A stretch of 64,000 bases of DNA from JAGWBG01 sp034421095 (GCA_034421095.1 DAOUKR010000026.1:1-64000), one strand, 5' to 3'. Numbered from the stretch's first letter, positions 24,478 to 33,138 are shown. Program-made: numbers and translations. The notes: a model not told the origin generated them from the letters alone.

Positions 24478-24808
24478 CTATCCGTTGGCCCTTCCGCCTG
24501 GGCAGTGCCAGTGAACAGGACCCGTGACCCTGCCGTACTTGGTGCAGGAGTAGAACCAGTGACCGCCGGGCTTTCGCCTGTATATGGCAACCATGGAATG
24601 TCGTGACGGGTCAATGAGCCTATGGACGGAAGCCCCAGCGCCCCGGCCCCAATCTCTCGATGCCCGTTTGGGTCCAATTGTGGTAAGGACCATACACGAG
24701 AACATACCCGACCTTCTGCTTGGTCGCGTAATAGGTGTAACCACCAGACACTTGAGGCCCCACGAAGTTGGACTGGTGGGTGGAGCTACCTTGTTCCCAG
24801 GCCATCAT
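24478..24808 (-). pseudogene. Frameshifted gene for an aromatic/His-rich protein
   Basis: The first frame (from ATG 24808, after TGGAGG) reads MMAWEQGSSTHQSNFVGPQV, then YTYYATKQKVGYVLVYGPYH and NWTQTGIERLG, and would stop at 24620. The natural continuation lies in another frame: GASVHRLIDPSRHSMVAIYR, then KPGGHWFYSCTKYGRVTG and PVHWHCPGG, ending at 24478. Removing one G from a GGGG run near 24640-24655 joins them into a protein of about 109 residues. No family recognised. It may be a sequencing or assembly error, a slippage-controlled gene or true decay; the gene upstream has a similar defect. Confidence 0.45.
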
Positions 24809-24824
24809 CCTCCATCAGGCCCTC

Positions 24825-25192
24825 CTAGCGCTTCTTCCCTACCGCGCCTTCCACCCATATATAAGCGCAGGTGTCCCAGTCCATGGCGACTACCCGGCCC
24901 TCCATCCTGGTATACCCGGGCATCATCTTCATGGAAGAAGAAGTTGAACAGCCGCCGTCCGCCGACTTCCTGCCATATCTGAGGGTCCATACGGGGTCTA
25001 TCAGCGGTGTGTCGCTCATGTTCATGTACCAGATGACGTTGTCGCCCGTCAGGAAGGGCACCCCCCCCTCACCGCCTGCTTGTCGGAGGCCGAGAACGTG
25101 TCCCTCGCCTGTCCCAACAGGAACAGGGCGATACATATGATCGCCGCCGCGACAGCGAATCCGATGCCCAGCTTCACGTTGTGCGTCACCAC
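24825..25192 (-). pseudogene. Membrane-anchored protein interrupted at an 8-C tract
   Basis: A near-perfect ribosome site (AAGGAGGTGA) precedes GTG at 25192. The N-terminus VTHNVKLGIGFAVAAAII, then CIALFLLGQARDTFSASD, is a membrane anchor. At the C8 run (25061-25068; G8 on the coding strand) the frame shifts and stops. One added G, or two fewer, would continue into VPFLTGDNVIWYMNMSDTP, WTLRYGRKSADGGCS and MEGRVVAMDWDTCAYIWVEG, ending at 24825 (about 122 residues). The homopolymer makes phase variation, sequencing error or decay all possible. Product unknown, probably with its C-terminal domain outside the membrane. Confidence 0.5.
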
Positions 25193-25219
25193 GATTCTCA
25201 CCTCCTTCTAAGATAATAC

Positions 25220-25249
25220 TAAGTATTCAAATTCCAACGGCTCTGTCAA
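25220..25249 (-). promoter_or_regulatory. Possible promoter of the 25192-24370 operon
   Basis: On the minus strand TTGACA (25249-25244), 18-base spacer, TACTTA (25225-25220). It lies 28 bases before the GTG. The rest of the 25193-25532 gap is AT-rich and holds a repeat at 25424-25471; no gene is seen. Confidence 0.4.
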
Positions 25250-25423
25250 TAGATTTCAAGCTGTGATATATTTGCCAAAGATAGTCGAACAAAATGCTGA
25301 ACAGACTACTGACAGTATCATTTGACAGCCTTGCGGTTGGTCACCAAGAATTGATACTAGAAGGAAACCTTTGCGCAACTTGTGACGAAGCTCCATATTC
25401 CTGTCTACGGCTGGCCCGGGCCT

Positions 25424-25471
25424 GTCATTCCGAGTCCGCCTACGGCGGACCTTCGGCGAATTCGGAATGAC
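25424..25471. repeat. Dispersed palindromic repeat (compact form)
   Basis: GTCATTCCGAGTCCGCC...GGCGAATTCGGAATGAC: a single long imperfect hairpin just upstream of the thiol-dioxygenase-like gene. Confidence 0.65.
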
Positions 25472-25532
25472 GGCGGGTTCGCTTCTTTCTCACCGGTAAA
25501 TAACCCCGGCTGTTGAAAATGGGAGGTGAACT

Positions 25533-26117
25533 ATGGCGACGGTAAAATACACCCTGGAGGATTTCGTTCACGAAATGGAGGCCCTGTTGAAGGAGAAGCC
25601 CGACCAGGAGAAAATCTTCGACGTGGGGTCCTCCTACATGGAGAGGCTAATCAGCGACCCCGAGGCCATCCCCCCGGAGTATCGCGTGCCCATCGGCAGG
25701 GGCAGCAGGCCCAAGCACGGCTCCTACCTGCTTTATCGCGGCGAGAGCGGCCTTCTGGTCACCTCCGTGGTCTGGGGGCCGGGAGACCACGCCTCGCCCC
25801 ACGACCATCGCACCTGGGGCATGATTGGCGTGATGAGCAATACCCTCTCGGAGACCCGTTTCCGCCGCCTGGACGACCGCTCCAATCCCGAATACGCCTT
25901 GCTGGAAAAGGACCGGGTGGGGACCTTCTCCCCTGGAGAGGTCTCGCTGCTCGTACCGGACGTGGACGAGATACACCAGATGGACAACCACACGGACAGG
26001 CCCACGGTGGAGATTCACGTGTACGGAAGGGACCTGGTGGGGCTGGACAGGTGCAGGTTCAACCCGGAGACGGGCAAGGTGACCCCCTTCGTCAGCAAGA
26101 AATTCGACAACGAGTAG
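25533..26117 (+). CDS. Cupin-fold thiol dioxygenase-like protein (cysteine / 3-mercaptopropionate dioxygenase family)
   Basis: 194 residues. The cupin iron-site motif SPHDHRTWGMIGVMSN (HxH) and a third histidine in DEIHQMDNHTDRPTVEIHVYGRDL match the bacterial cysteine-dioxygenase superfamily, especially the 3-mercaptopropionate-dioxygenase-like branch. Such enzymes use Fe(II) and O2 to oxidise a thiol to a sulfinate. GGGAGGTG precedes the ATG. The two sulfite-oxidase-family genes downstream on the same strand would suit a route from organic sulfur to sulfinate and sulfite to sulfate. That link is inference. Confidence 0.8.
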   Translation: MATVKYTLEDFVHEMEALLKEKPDQEKIFDVGSSYMERLISDPEAIPPEYRVPIGRGSRPKHGSYLLYRGESGLLVTSVVWGPGDHASPHDHRTWGMIGVMSNTLSETRFRRLDDRSNPEYALLEKDRVGTFSPGEVSLLVPDVDEIHQMDNHTDRPTVEIHVYGRDLVGLDRCRFNPETGKVTPFVSKKFDNE

Positions 26118-26288
26118 CTACAAACAGAACGCCCCTATTGCAGTCACCCGCTCCGATGGGCTAAACTCAACCCTGTCTGTTGTGACCATGGCCGACAAGG
26201 GACGCTGGAGTGTTTCGGTCATGGAAGGCGGGCTGCCCTGTCTGCTACAGGTAGGCCGGCTGTAGTAAAGCAAGGAGGTAGTACACCG

Positions 26289-27485
26289 ATGGCGACTCAG
26301 CGTGAAGAGGACACAGCAAGACCCAACTTCCTGCAAATGGAGGGGGCGGCGTCTCAGGACGGGACGGGGGATGATGAGACCTGGCTGGGATGGCCCACCA
26401 AGAAGCTGAAGGCTGTGACTCTGCCAGACCCCAAGGGGCGCACCATGAGGGTCCGCGCCCCCGTCATGGACCTTGAGGGCCTTATCACGCCCACCGAGTT
26501 GCACTACGTAGTCCAGCATTTCGACGTCCCGGAACCCATTCCCGCCGAAAATTGGACCCTCAAGATTCACGGCGAGGTGAAGCGCCCCCTGAATATCAAT
26601 TACGAGGAACTGCGCCGCTTCCCTGGCCGCACCGTGCGCACAGTCATGGAGTGCTCCGGGAGCGATGCCGACTTCTTTGAGTACATCAAGGGAGATAGGC
26701 AGGACAGGCCGTCCCGGAGCAAGGAGTGTATGATTCTCAGCGCCAGCGAGTGGACCGGCACTCCCCTGGCGTCGGTACTGAACGAGGCCGGACTCACCGG
26801 CAGGGCGGTGGCCGTCCGTGCCGAGGGAGTGGACAAGGGCGTGCCCCCCAGCGCCTCACCCGACACGGAGCCTTTCTTCTACGACAAGGGCCTGCCCATA
26901 GAGAAGGCCCTGCATCCCGATACCATCCTTGCGTGGGCGCAGAACGGTCAGCTTCTCGAGCACCTTCACGGAGCGCCCGTGCGTTTGCTGGTCCCCGGAT
27001 GGTCGGGAAACTGGTCCGTCAAGTGGCTCCAGGAGTTGGAGGTCATGGACCACGTGCCCGATTGCTGGTATCACTACAACTTCTACTACTACGGCGACTC
27101 TCCCGATGACCCGGACAAGGAGCTGATAACCACCATCGGGGTTAAGTCGCTGGTGACCTTCCCCAACGACGACGACAACCCGACGCTTCCCAGGGGGCTG
27201 CACGTGGTCAGAGGGTATGCCTGGAGCGGGGCCGGGGCCATCGCCCACGTGGACGTCAGTGTAGACGGGGGCGAGACCTGGTATCCCGCACGCCTCGAGG
27301 AGCCGCGAGACAGGTTCATGTGGGTGCGCTGGTCATACCTGTGGGATGTGCAGAAGCCCGGCAAATATACCGTCAGGGCCAGGGCCACCGACGAGGTCGG
27401 CCGTGTCCAGTCCGAGGAGCCAAGGTACAACTACATGCGCAAGAACTTCAGCGCCATCGTCCCCAATGAGGTAACTATCGTATAA
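26289..27485 (+). CDS. Sulfite-oxidase-family molybdopterin oxidoreductase
   Basis: 398 residues. Residues about 70-260 form the oxidoreductase molybdopterin-binding domain, with the molybdenum-ligand cysteine in RTVMECSGSDADFFEY and with LPIEKALHPDTILAWAQNG and HGAPVRLLVPGWSGNWSVKW. Residues about 290-390 are the Mo-co dimerisation domain (YAWSGAGAIAHVDVSVDGGE). No Tat or Sec signal is visible, so it may be cytoplasmic. It oxidises sulfite or a related substrate. AAGGAGG precedes the ATG. It clusters with a second paralogue and a small cupin gene, and modABC lies 7 kb downstream. Confidence 0.92.
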   Translation: MATQREEDTARPNFLQMEGAASQDGTGDDETWLGWPTKKLKAVTLPDPKGRTMRVRAPVMDLEGLITPTELHYVVQHFDVPEPIPAENWTLKIHGEVKRPLNINYEELRRFPGRTVRTVMECSGSDADFFEYIKGDRQDRPSRSKECMILSASEWTGTPLASVLNEAGLTGRAVAVRAEGVDKGVPPSASPDTEPFFYDKGLPIEKALHPDTILAWAQNGQLLEHLHGAPVRLLVPGWSGNWSVKWLQELEVMDHVPDCWYHYNFYYYGDSPDDPDKELITTIGVKSLVTFPNDDDNPTLPRGLHVVRGYAWSGAGAIAHVDVSVDGGETWYPARLEEPRDRFMWVRWSYLWDVQKPGKYTVRARATDEVGRVQSEEPRYNYMRKNFSAIVPNEVTIV

Positions 27486-27504
27486 TCGTATAACGGAGGA
27501 TGAA

Positions 27505-27855
27505 ATGCCGATTATCGAGCACAGCACCCGGCCCATGCCGGAACCTGTGGGCAAAAGAAGCGCAAGGTCTCTGGTGGGCGGGCAGGATGGCGCCAAGTCC
27601 CTGAGCATAAGGGAGGTAGTCGTGCACCCCGGCTCGGAGGGGCGGCTGCACACTCACACTTCGGACCAGGCTATCATGGTGATGGAGGGGGCCATACAGT
27701 TGGTGCTGGGCGACGAGGTCCGTACCGTCAGGTCGGGTTTCACCCTGCTGGCCCCTCCGGGGGTGGCCCACAAGCTAGTGAACGACTACTGGGTCCCTGC
27801 CCGAATGCTGGTAATTTCCCCTACGAATGACCTGGAGACCGACTTTTTGGAGTAA
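27505..27855 (+). CDS. Small cupin protein
   Basis: 116 residues, one cupin barrel: motif 1 in HPGSEGRLHTHTSDQAIMVM (HxH, with Gln where Glu is usual, then EG) and motif 2 in PPGVAHKLVNDYWVPA. It may bind a metal and sense or convert a small molecule. It sits between the two molybdoenzyme genes, 20 bases after the first and 37 before the second, so all three are probably one operon. Function unknown. Confidence 0.85.
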   Translation: MPIIEHSTRPMPEPVGKRSARSLVGGQDGAKSLSIREVVVHPGSEGRLHTHTSDQAIMVMEGAIQLVLGDEVRTVRSGFTLLAPPGVAHKLVNDYWVPARMLVISPTNDLETDFLE

Positions 27856-27892
27856 AATAGATAGTTAGAATCAGCAGCAGGAGGTTATTATC

Positions 27893-28999
27893 ATGGCTAC
27901 GACACGTACCAGGACCGGCGGGGTGATGCAAATCATACCCACAAACGTTGGAGGTCGGACCTTTGCCACCCCTCCCAGGGCTTTGCAGGACAGCGTGGTA
28001 CCCAACGACCTGTTCTATGTCCGCAACCACTGGAAGGATGTGCCCCAGATTGACATCGCCACGTATCGCCTGACGGTGGACGGCCTGGTTGACCGTCCAC
28101 TCAGCCTGAGCTTCGATGACATAAAGCAGCTGCCGGAGAGACGCTTCCAGGTCACCCTGGAGTGCTGCGGCAACGGGCCTGTCCCTGAATACTGGCTCAA
28201 GAGGACACGCAACGTGATGGAGCGGCTGTCCGGGCACGGCCTCCTGAGCAACGCCGAATGGGCGGGTGTGTCCCTGTCCCAGGTGCTGGAGATGGCCGGC
28301 GTGAAGTCCAACGCCGTGGACGTGGTGTTCACAGGCGCGGACCACGGGCCTGACGAGGTGGCCGACGACCCGCCAGAGGTCACCTACGAGAGGAGCCTCC
28401 CCGTTGACAAGGCCCTCCACCCCGATACCATCCTGGCATACGAGATGAACGGCGAGCCGCTGCCTCCCATGCACGGCTATCCCCTGCGTCTCCTGGTGCC
28501 CGGCTGGTACGGAATGAACTCCATCAAGTGGCTGGTGGGCATCCACGTGATAGACCATGCCTTCGACGGGTTCTACCAGATTGAGCGGTACAGGGTGGTG
28601 AACGGGCCCGACGACGATAGCTACTACACCTATCTGAACCGGATGAAGGTGAAGTCCATCGTCACGGACCCCGCTCCCGGCGAGATAGTCCCAACCGGCG
28701 AGGAGTATACGGTGTCGGGCGCTGCATGGTCCGGCGAGAACGAGGTGGTCAGGGTTGACGTGAGCACCGACGGAGGCGAGACCTGGAACCCGGCTCGCCT
28801 CATTCCCAGGACCGACTACTCCTGGTATCGCTGGGAATTCGATTGGCAGCCCCCTGGCCCGGGCAACTACATGCTCATGTCCCGTGCCACCAACGACAAG
28901 GGAGACGTCCAGCCCATGGACTTTCCCAACCAGTACGATGGCATCGGCTACGGCAACAACATGGTATTCGAGCACCTGGTAGAAGTACGGGACCAGTAG
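27893..28999 (+). CDS. Second sulfite-oxidase-family molybdopterin oxidoreductase
   Basis: 368 residues, paralogue of the 26289 product with the same layout. The molybdopterin domain has the Mo-ligand cysteine region FQVTLECCGNGPVPEYW, then LPVDKALHPDTILAYEMNGE and GYPLRLLVPGWYGMNSIKW. A dimerisation domain follows (AAWSGENEVVRVDVSTDGGE). There are two adjacent cysteines (ECCGN), of which the first aligns with the other paralogue's ligand. No signal peptide. The start follows GGAGG. Enoyl-CoA hydratase-like gene 9 bases downstream. Having two paralogues suggests different substrates or a heteromeric enzyme. Confidence 0.92.
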   Translation: MATTRTRTGGVMQIIPTNVGGRTFATPPRALQDSVVPNDLFYVRNHWKDVPQIDIATYRLTVDGLVDRPLSLSFDDIKQLPERRFQVTLECCGNGPVPEYWLKRTRNVMERLSGHGLLSNAEWAGVSLSQVLEMAGVKSNAVDVVFTGADHGPDEVADDPPEVTYERSLPVDKALHPDTILAYEMNGEPLPPMHGYPLRLLVPGWYGMNSIKWLVGIHVIDHAFDGFYQIERYRVVNGPDDDSYYTYLNRMKVKSIVTDPAPGEIVPTGEEYTVSGAAWSGENEVVRVDVSTDGGETWNPARLIPRTDYSWYRWEFDWQPPGPGNYMLMSRATNDKGDVQPMDFPNQYDGIGYGNNMVFEHLVEVRDQ

Positions 29000-29008
29000 G
29001 GGGTATCT

Positions 29009-29779
29009 ATGGAATACGAGACAATCCTGCTGACCAAGGCCGATGGAGTAGCAACCATCAAGCTCAACCGGCCCGAGGTCCTCAACGCCATGAGCTTCCA
29101 GCTAATAGGTGAGTTGGACCGGGCCATCACCGACGTGGAGGCGGACGATCAGATTGGGTCCGTCATAATCACCGGGGCCGGGGAGAGGGCCTTCTCTGCC
29201 GGTGCGGACATACATGAGCAGAGGCGAGATGTCCAGGAACTCTCTCCCGAGGAGATTGAGGAACGCCGCGCCATACGCTCCGAGTATAGCTGGCACATGG
29301 GCATTTGCAGCAAGCCCACCATCGGGGCGCTGAACGGCCTGTCCTACGGGGGCGGCGCCGTTCTGTCCTCATCCCTGGACATGCGGGTAGGGTGCGAGCG
29401 CAGCACCTTCCGCTTCCTTGCGGCCTCCTACGGCAGGCTAAACTGTACCTGGACCCTGCCCCAGCAGATAGGCTGGCCCATGGCCAAGGAGTTGTTGTTC
29501 ACCGGCAGGGTGGTCTCCGCCGAGGAGGCCTACCGGATGGGCCTGCTAAATCACCTCGTGCCCCCGGACCAGGTTATGGACAAGGCAATGGAGATAGCTT
29601 CCGCCATCGCCAACAACCACCCCGACTCCGTGAGGGGCGTCAAACATCTTCTGCTTGATGACATTGGTCGTAGCTGGCAGGAGATGTGGCAAATGGAGAA
29701 GGACTACCTTCGTACCCAGGTCAGGTCTCCAGGAGTGGAGGACGCCTTCAAGGAGTTCATAGAACGCAGAGGCCGCTAG
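29009..29779 (+). CDS. Crotonase-superfamily protein lacking both hydratase glutamates
   Basis: 256 residues with the crotonase fold: INRPEVLNAM-like start (IKLNRPEVLNAMS), AFSAGADIHE oxyanion region, NGLSYGGGAVL and VVSAEEAYRMGLLNHLV. Aligned without gaps to rat enoyl-CoA hydratase, the catalytic Glu of GGGCE becomes Val (GGGAV) and the Glu of QPEI becomes Ala (FLAA). It should therefore not be a standard hydratase; isomerase, hydrolase, decarboxylase or ligase-type crotonase chemistry is more likely. Starts 9 bases after the molybdoenzyme stop, so probably in the same operon. Confidence 0.88.
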   Translation: MEYETILLTKADGVATIKLNRPEVLNAMSFQLIGELDRAITDVEADDQIGSVIITGAGERAFSAGADIHEQRRDVQELSPEEIEERRAIRSEYSWHMGICSKPTIGALNGLSYGGGAVLSSSLDMRVGCERSTFRFLAASYGRLNCTWTLPQQIGWPMAKELLFTGRVVSAEEAYRMGLLNHLVPPDQVMDKAMEIASAIANNHPDSVRGVKHLLLDDIGRSWQEMWQMEKDYLRTQVRSPGVEDAFKEFIERRGR

Positions 29780-29856
29780 CAAGCTGCTTACTCAAGGCCC
29801 GGTAGGGTTCCGCCTTCCTTCCCCCTGGGGGGTGTTTCTAAAGTGGCGTCCTGAGC

Positions 29857-30133
29857 CTCCTCTCCCTCGATGGGAGAGGATTGAGGTGAGGGTGATACCC
29901 CTCATCCCAGCCTTCTCCCGCAAAGGGAGAAGGGGCTTTACAAGCACCGCCTAAGGGGAGGGACCGGGGCACATCTTCCAGGGCCTTTTACTTGGGGAAA
30001 CCCTGAATAAGTTGGAAACGGCGGCTAGTCAACTCGTCATTCTGGCGAAAGCCAGAATCCAGGGGCGTCGTTGGTTTCCTCACCCGTGTCTACAGACAAG
30101 GACGTATGGATTCCGGCTCAAGGCCGGAATGAC
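29857..30133. repeat. Repeat cluster filling the 29780-30249 gap
   Basis: A hairpin CCTCTCCCTCGATGGGAGAGG (29858-29878), a BOX-like CTTCTCCCGCAAAGGGAGAAG, then a full dispersed repeat at 30036-30133 (GTCATTCTGGCGAAAGCCAG ... TGTCTACAGACA ... GGATTCCGGC ... GCCGGAATGAC). No gene seen in this 470-base gap. Confidence 0.7.
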
Positions 30134-30249
30134 GGGTAAGAGGGGGCTGGAATGACGGTTTGCAGAGCTTTCTTAGGTCCGGTTCTCTACCCATTACTAG
30201 AGATAGAGGAGACTCGTTTCATGGAGCATTTTAGAGGGGAGGCAACGCT

Positions 30250-30999
30250 ATGAGACTTGAAAATAAGGTTGCCCTGATTAGTGGTGGAGCCAGGGGCATG
30301 GGCGCCGTAGAGGCCAGACTATTCGCCCGTGAGGGTGCGAGGGTAGTCATTGGGGACATACTGGAAGCCGAGGGCAGGCAGGTTGAGGCCCAAATAAACG
30401 AGAGCGGGGGTGAGTGTCTCTTCGTCCACCTGGACGTTACCGACGAGTCCCAGTGGGAGCGAGCCGTCGCCGCCACAGTTGCCCGCTTCGGCAAGCTCGA
30501 CGTGCTGGTGAACAACGCCGGGATTTTCCCGATGGCACGTGTGGAGGATACCACGGAAGAATCCTGGGACCAGGTAATGGACATCAACGCCAAAGGGGTG
30601 TTTCTGGGCACCAAGCACGCCATCCCGGAGATGCGAAAGGCCGGCGGCGGCTCAATAATCAATATCTCGTCGGTTGCGGGCCTGATAGGAAGCTCCCATT
30701 CGGCTTCGTACAACGCCTCCAAGGGTGCGGTGCGTCTCCTGACCAAGTCCACGGCCATTCAGTACGGGAGCGAGGGCATTCGGGTGAACTCGGTACATCC
30801 CGGTCTCATCGAAACCGAGATGTCGGCTGCCATGCGCTCCGACGAACCCCTTCTCCGGCGCAGGCTTGCGTCCACTCCAATGAGACGAGCGGGCCAGCCT
30901 GAGGAGGTGGCCTACGGCGTCCTGTACCTGGCTTCTGACGAGTCCTCCTTCATGACGGGGAGCGAACTGGTCATTGACGGGGGCACAACCGCCCAGTAG
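30250..30999 (+). CDS. SDR family oxidoreductase (cyclopentanol / hydroxysteroid dehydrogenase-like)
   Basis: 249 residues, classical SDR: ALISGGARGMGAVEARLFA (TGxxxGxG variant with SGG), VVIGDI (acidic residue favours NAD+), DVTDESQWE, VNNAGIF, SIINISSVAGLIG, the catalytic YNASK and VHPGLIETEM. Closest in pattern to the 3-alpha(20-beta)-hydroxysteroid and cyclopentanol dehydrogenase group. GGGGAGG lies before the ATG. Isolated between repeats and a hairpin region. Confidence 0.94.
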   Translation: MRLENKVALISGGARGMGAVEARLFAREGARVVIGDILEAEGRQVEAQINESGGECLFVHLDVTDESQWERAVAATVARFGKLDVLVNNAGIFPMARVEDTTEESWDQVMDINAKGVFLGTKHAIPEMRKAGGGSIINISSVAGLIGSSHSASYNASKGAVRLLTKSTAIQYGSEGIRVNSVHPGLIETEMSAAMRSDEPLLRRRLASTPMRRAGQPEEVAYGVLYLASDESSFMTGSELVIDGGTTAQ

Positions 31000-31035
31000 G
31001 GCTGGCAGACTGTTGGAGGTCAAAATAAAAACAGA

Positions 31036-31091
31036 AGGTTGCAAGGCAACCTCCTGTGGATCATTACCTGAGATTGCACGGCAATCTCAGG
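31036..31091 (+). terminator. Two tandem hairpins after the SDR gene
   Basis: AGGTTGC-AAG-GCAACCT (31036-31052) and an 11-bp perfect stem CCTGAGATTGC-ACG-GCAATCTCAGG (31067-31091), about 40 and 70 bases after the stop. The nearest T-rich run is 25-30 bases further (TCTATTTTTG), so termination is plausible but not classic. The rest of the 31000-31327 gap holds no gene. Confidence 0.45.
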
Positions 31092-31327
31092 GGGGTAATA
31101 CACCGTATATCTTATCTATTTTTGTAAATTTGTCAACAGCGATTCGGGGTTTGAGTGAAGTGCAAAACTCAACTTGTCCAAACCCCGTCATTTCGGCGAA
31201 GGTGTTATCTCTAATGCGATAGCTTTGGGGGTGTAGCGTCAAGGCCGTGGCCCTGTATGCTACACCCCCTCTTGATGCAATCAACCAACCAGTACCCGGC
31301 TGGCTAGTTAACGTTCAGCTTTAGCGG

Positions 31328-32230
31328 CTATACCTGACCTCTTGGCACGGGTACGCCGGCGGTGTTCATCTGGATGCGACCCATGGTGGCGCGGGTGGTG
31401 TAGTACAGGGTCTTCCAGTCGCCGCCGCCCCAGTTCAGGTTGGTCGCTGCGCCGGTCAGAATGGTCCCCAGGTGCTTGCCCTCGGGGCTTATAATCCATA
31501 GTCCCCCGGGCCCCGTGCAGTAGACGTTGCCTTCCATGTCGCACTTCATACCGTCGGGGGCACCGGGAGCGTCCCCGGACATCTGACAGAAGACTCGCTC
31601 GGTGTGCAGGAAAAGCAAGCCCGTGCTGGGGTCCAGGTCGAAGGCCCTTATGTGCCTTCTGCGGGAGTCGTTAATGTAAAGGGTTTTCTCGTCGGGAGAA
31701 AAGCACAGGCCGTTGGGCAGGGCGAAGTCCCGGATCAAACAGTGGATGGTGTCCAGGTCTGCGGATACCCTGTACACTCCGTTGAAGTCCAGTTCCGACT
31801 CCACACCCAATATAGCCGGGTCTGTGAAGTATATGCTTCCGTCGGACTTCACCACCACGTCGTTGGGGCGGTTCAGCCGTCTGCCGTGATACCTGTTCGC
31901 CACTGTGGTGGTGCTCCCATCGGATTCCAGGCGCGTCACACGGCGAGTGCCATGCTCGCAGGCCAGCAGTCGGCCCTGGGGGTCCCTGGTGAGGCCGTTG
32001 GCGTTGTCGGTGGGGTCTCGGAACACCGTGGGGGCCGCATCTCCGGGTGCCCACTTGTATCTCTTGCTGTTGCCAACGTCACTAAAGAGGAGATACCCCC
32101 CCTCCTTCCACCACAGGGGTCCCTCGCCCGGCCCATTGTCGGAGCCGTAGCCGCTTCCCAGCTGCTCTATCTCCGCATCCGGTGATACGAGGCGGTCCAA
32201 CTCCGGGGCAAGCCTCTCGATAGATGCCAT
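31328..32230 (-). CDS. SMP-30 / gluconolactonase-like protein
   Basis: 300 residues, six-bladed beta-propeller lactonase family. Diagnostic parts are GEGPLWWKEGGYLLFSDV, ANGLTRDPQGRLLACEHGTR, RLNRPNDVVVKSDGSIYFTD, FALPNGLCFSPDEKTLYIND and APDGMKCDMEGNVYCTGPGG, which carry the metal-binding Glu, Asn and Asp. It probably hydrolyses a sugar or organic lactone with a divalent metal. I start at the ATG at 32230 (GGGAGGTTG upstream); the long open frame before it overlaps the next gene and is not supported. Confidence 0.92.
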   Translation of the reverse strand: MASIERLAPELDRLVSPDAEIEQLGSGYGSDNGPGEGPLWWKEGGYLLFSDVGNSKRYKWAPGDAAPTVFRDPTDNANGLTRDPQGRLLACEHGTRRVTRLESDGSTTTVANRYHGRRLNRPNDVVVKSDGSIYFTDPAILGVESELDFNGVYRVSADLDTIHCLIRDFALPNGLCFSPDEKTLYINDSRRRHIRAFDLDPSTGLLFLHTERVFCQMSGDAPGAPDGMKCDMEGNVYCTGPGGLWIISPEGKHLGTILTGAATNLNWGGGDWKTLYYTTRATMGRIQMNTAGVPVPRGQV

Positions 32231-32351
32231 GTCAACCTCCCTTGTACTTCTGAGAATATTTCCCATATCGGACTGGTTCATGCCCATTGTGGGCGTCCAT
32301 GTGGGTTCGACGCAATTATAGGTATAACCCGGAGCGTCGTCAACTCCATTC

Positions 32352-33101
32352 CTAGAACCCCCAGGTCTGGCCGAACTCGCTGCGGAGCACCGTCTGACCG
32401 GTGAAAGACCGGGCGTCCTGAAGGGCCAGGTATACGGCACACGGGCCTACGGCTTCCGGCTCGACCCTTACGTGCCAGTCCTGCTGGGCCCAGGGAATGA
32501 TTGATGACCCCTCGCTTTTCAAAGGCCCCGGGTTCAGGACATTGACGGCTATGTTGTGCTCCTTCACCTCCTCGGCCAGGCACATGCTGAACATATGCAG
32601 GGCTGCCTTGGTGGCGCTGTAGAGAACGCCGCCCCGGTTTTCGGTGGTCGTCCGGGAGCCGATGCTTATGATGTTGCCCCTTTGCTGCTTCATCATCACC
32701 GGCAGGACGTACTTGCAGGTAAGGTAGGGGCCGCGCACGTTCACAGCCATATTCCGGTCCCATCGTGCAGTGTCTATCTCCAGAATGGACTCGCCAAGGA
32801 CCATGATGCCGGCGTTGTTGACCAGCACGTCTATCCGACCGTATTGCTCCATTACCCTCTCGACCATGTCTTTTACCTGTCCCTCGTCGGACACGTCGCA
32901 GGGCACGGGCAAGGCCTCCCCTCCTTCTGCCCGGATGTCCCTGGCCGTCTCGTCTATGGTCCCGGCCAGGCCCGTCGGCGATTGAGGGCGGGCGCACACC
33001 ACTACTTTAGCCCCTTCGCGAGCGTACTCCCTGGCTATGGCCCTGCCGAGACCCCTGCTTGCTCCCGTGACGACAGCTACCAGACCATCCATCTTGCCCA
33101 T
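32352..33101 (-). CDS. SDR family oxidoreductase
   Basis: 249 residues. VAVVTGASRGLGRAIAREYA (TGxxxGxG), VVVCARPQ (Arg after the second strand suggests NADP+), VNNAGIMV, NIISIGSRTT with serine, YSATK and NPGPLKSE. The active-site Ser-Tyr-Lys set is complete. The C-terminus (FTGQTVLRSEFGQTWGF) departs from the usual GG-x2 ending. Second gene of a likely minus-strand operon, hydrolase (33139) - SDR - SMP-30, which could process a lactone or ester substrate; this is inference. Confidence 0.92.
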   Translation of the reverse strand: MGKMDGLVAVVTGASRGLGRAIAREYAREGAKVVVCARPQSPTGLAGTIDETARDIRAEGGEALPVPCDVSDEGQVKDMVERVMEQYGRIDVLVNNAGIMVLGESILEIDTARWDRNMAVNVRGPYLTCKYVLPVMMKQQRGNIISIGSRTTTENRGGVLYSATKAALHMFSMCLAEEVKEHNIAVNVLNPGPLKSEGSSIIPWAQQDWHVRVEPEAVGPCAVYLALQDARSFTGQTVLRSEFGQTWGF

Positions 33102-33138
33102 GCTGCCCCTCCTGCCGGCCCTCGATTAGGTGCTGAAC

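Noticed and set aside
25040..25060. A second selenocysteine site at the TGA after the C8 tract
   Set aside because: The frame after that TGA is not protein-like and soon stops. The coherent continuation is in a different frame, so a frameshift explains it better.
32231..32440. 70-residue N-terminal extension of the SMP-30 protein
   Set aside because: It overlaps the SDR gene and lacks a ribosome site, whereas ATG 32230 has GGGAGGTTG upstream and starts the family-like sequence.
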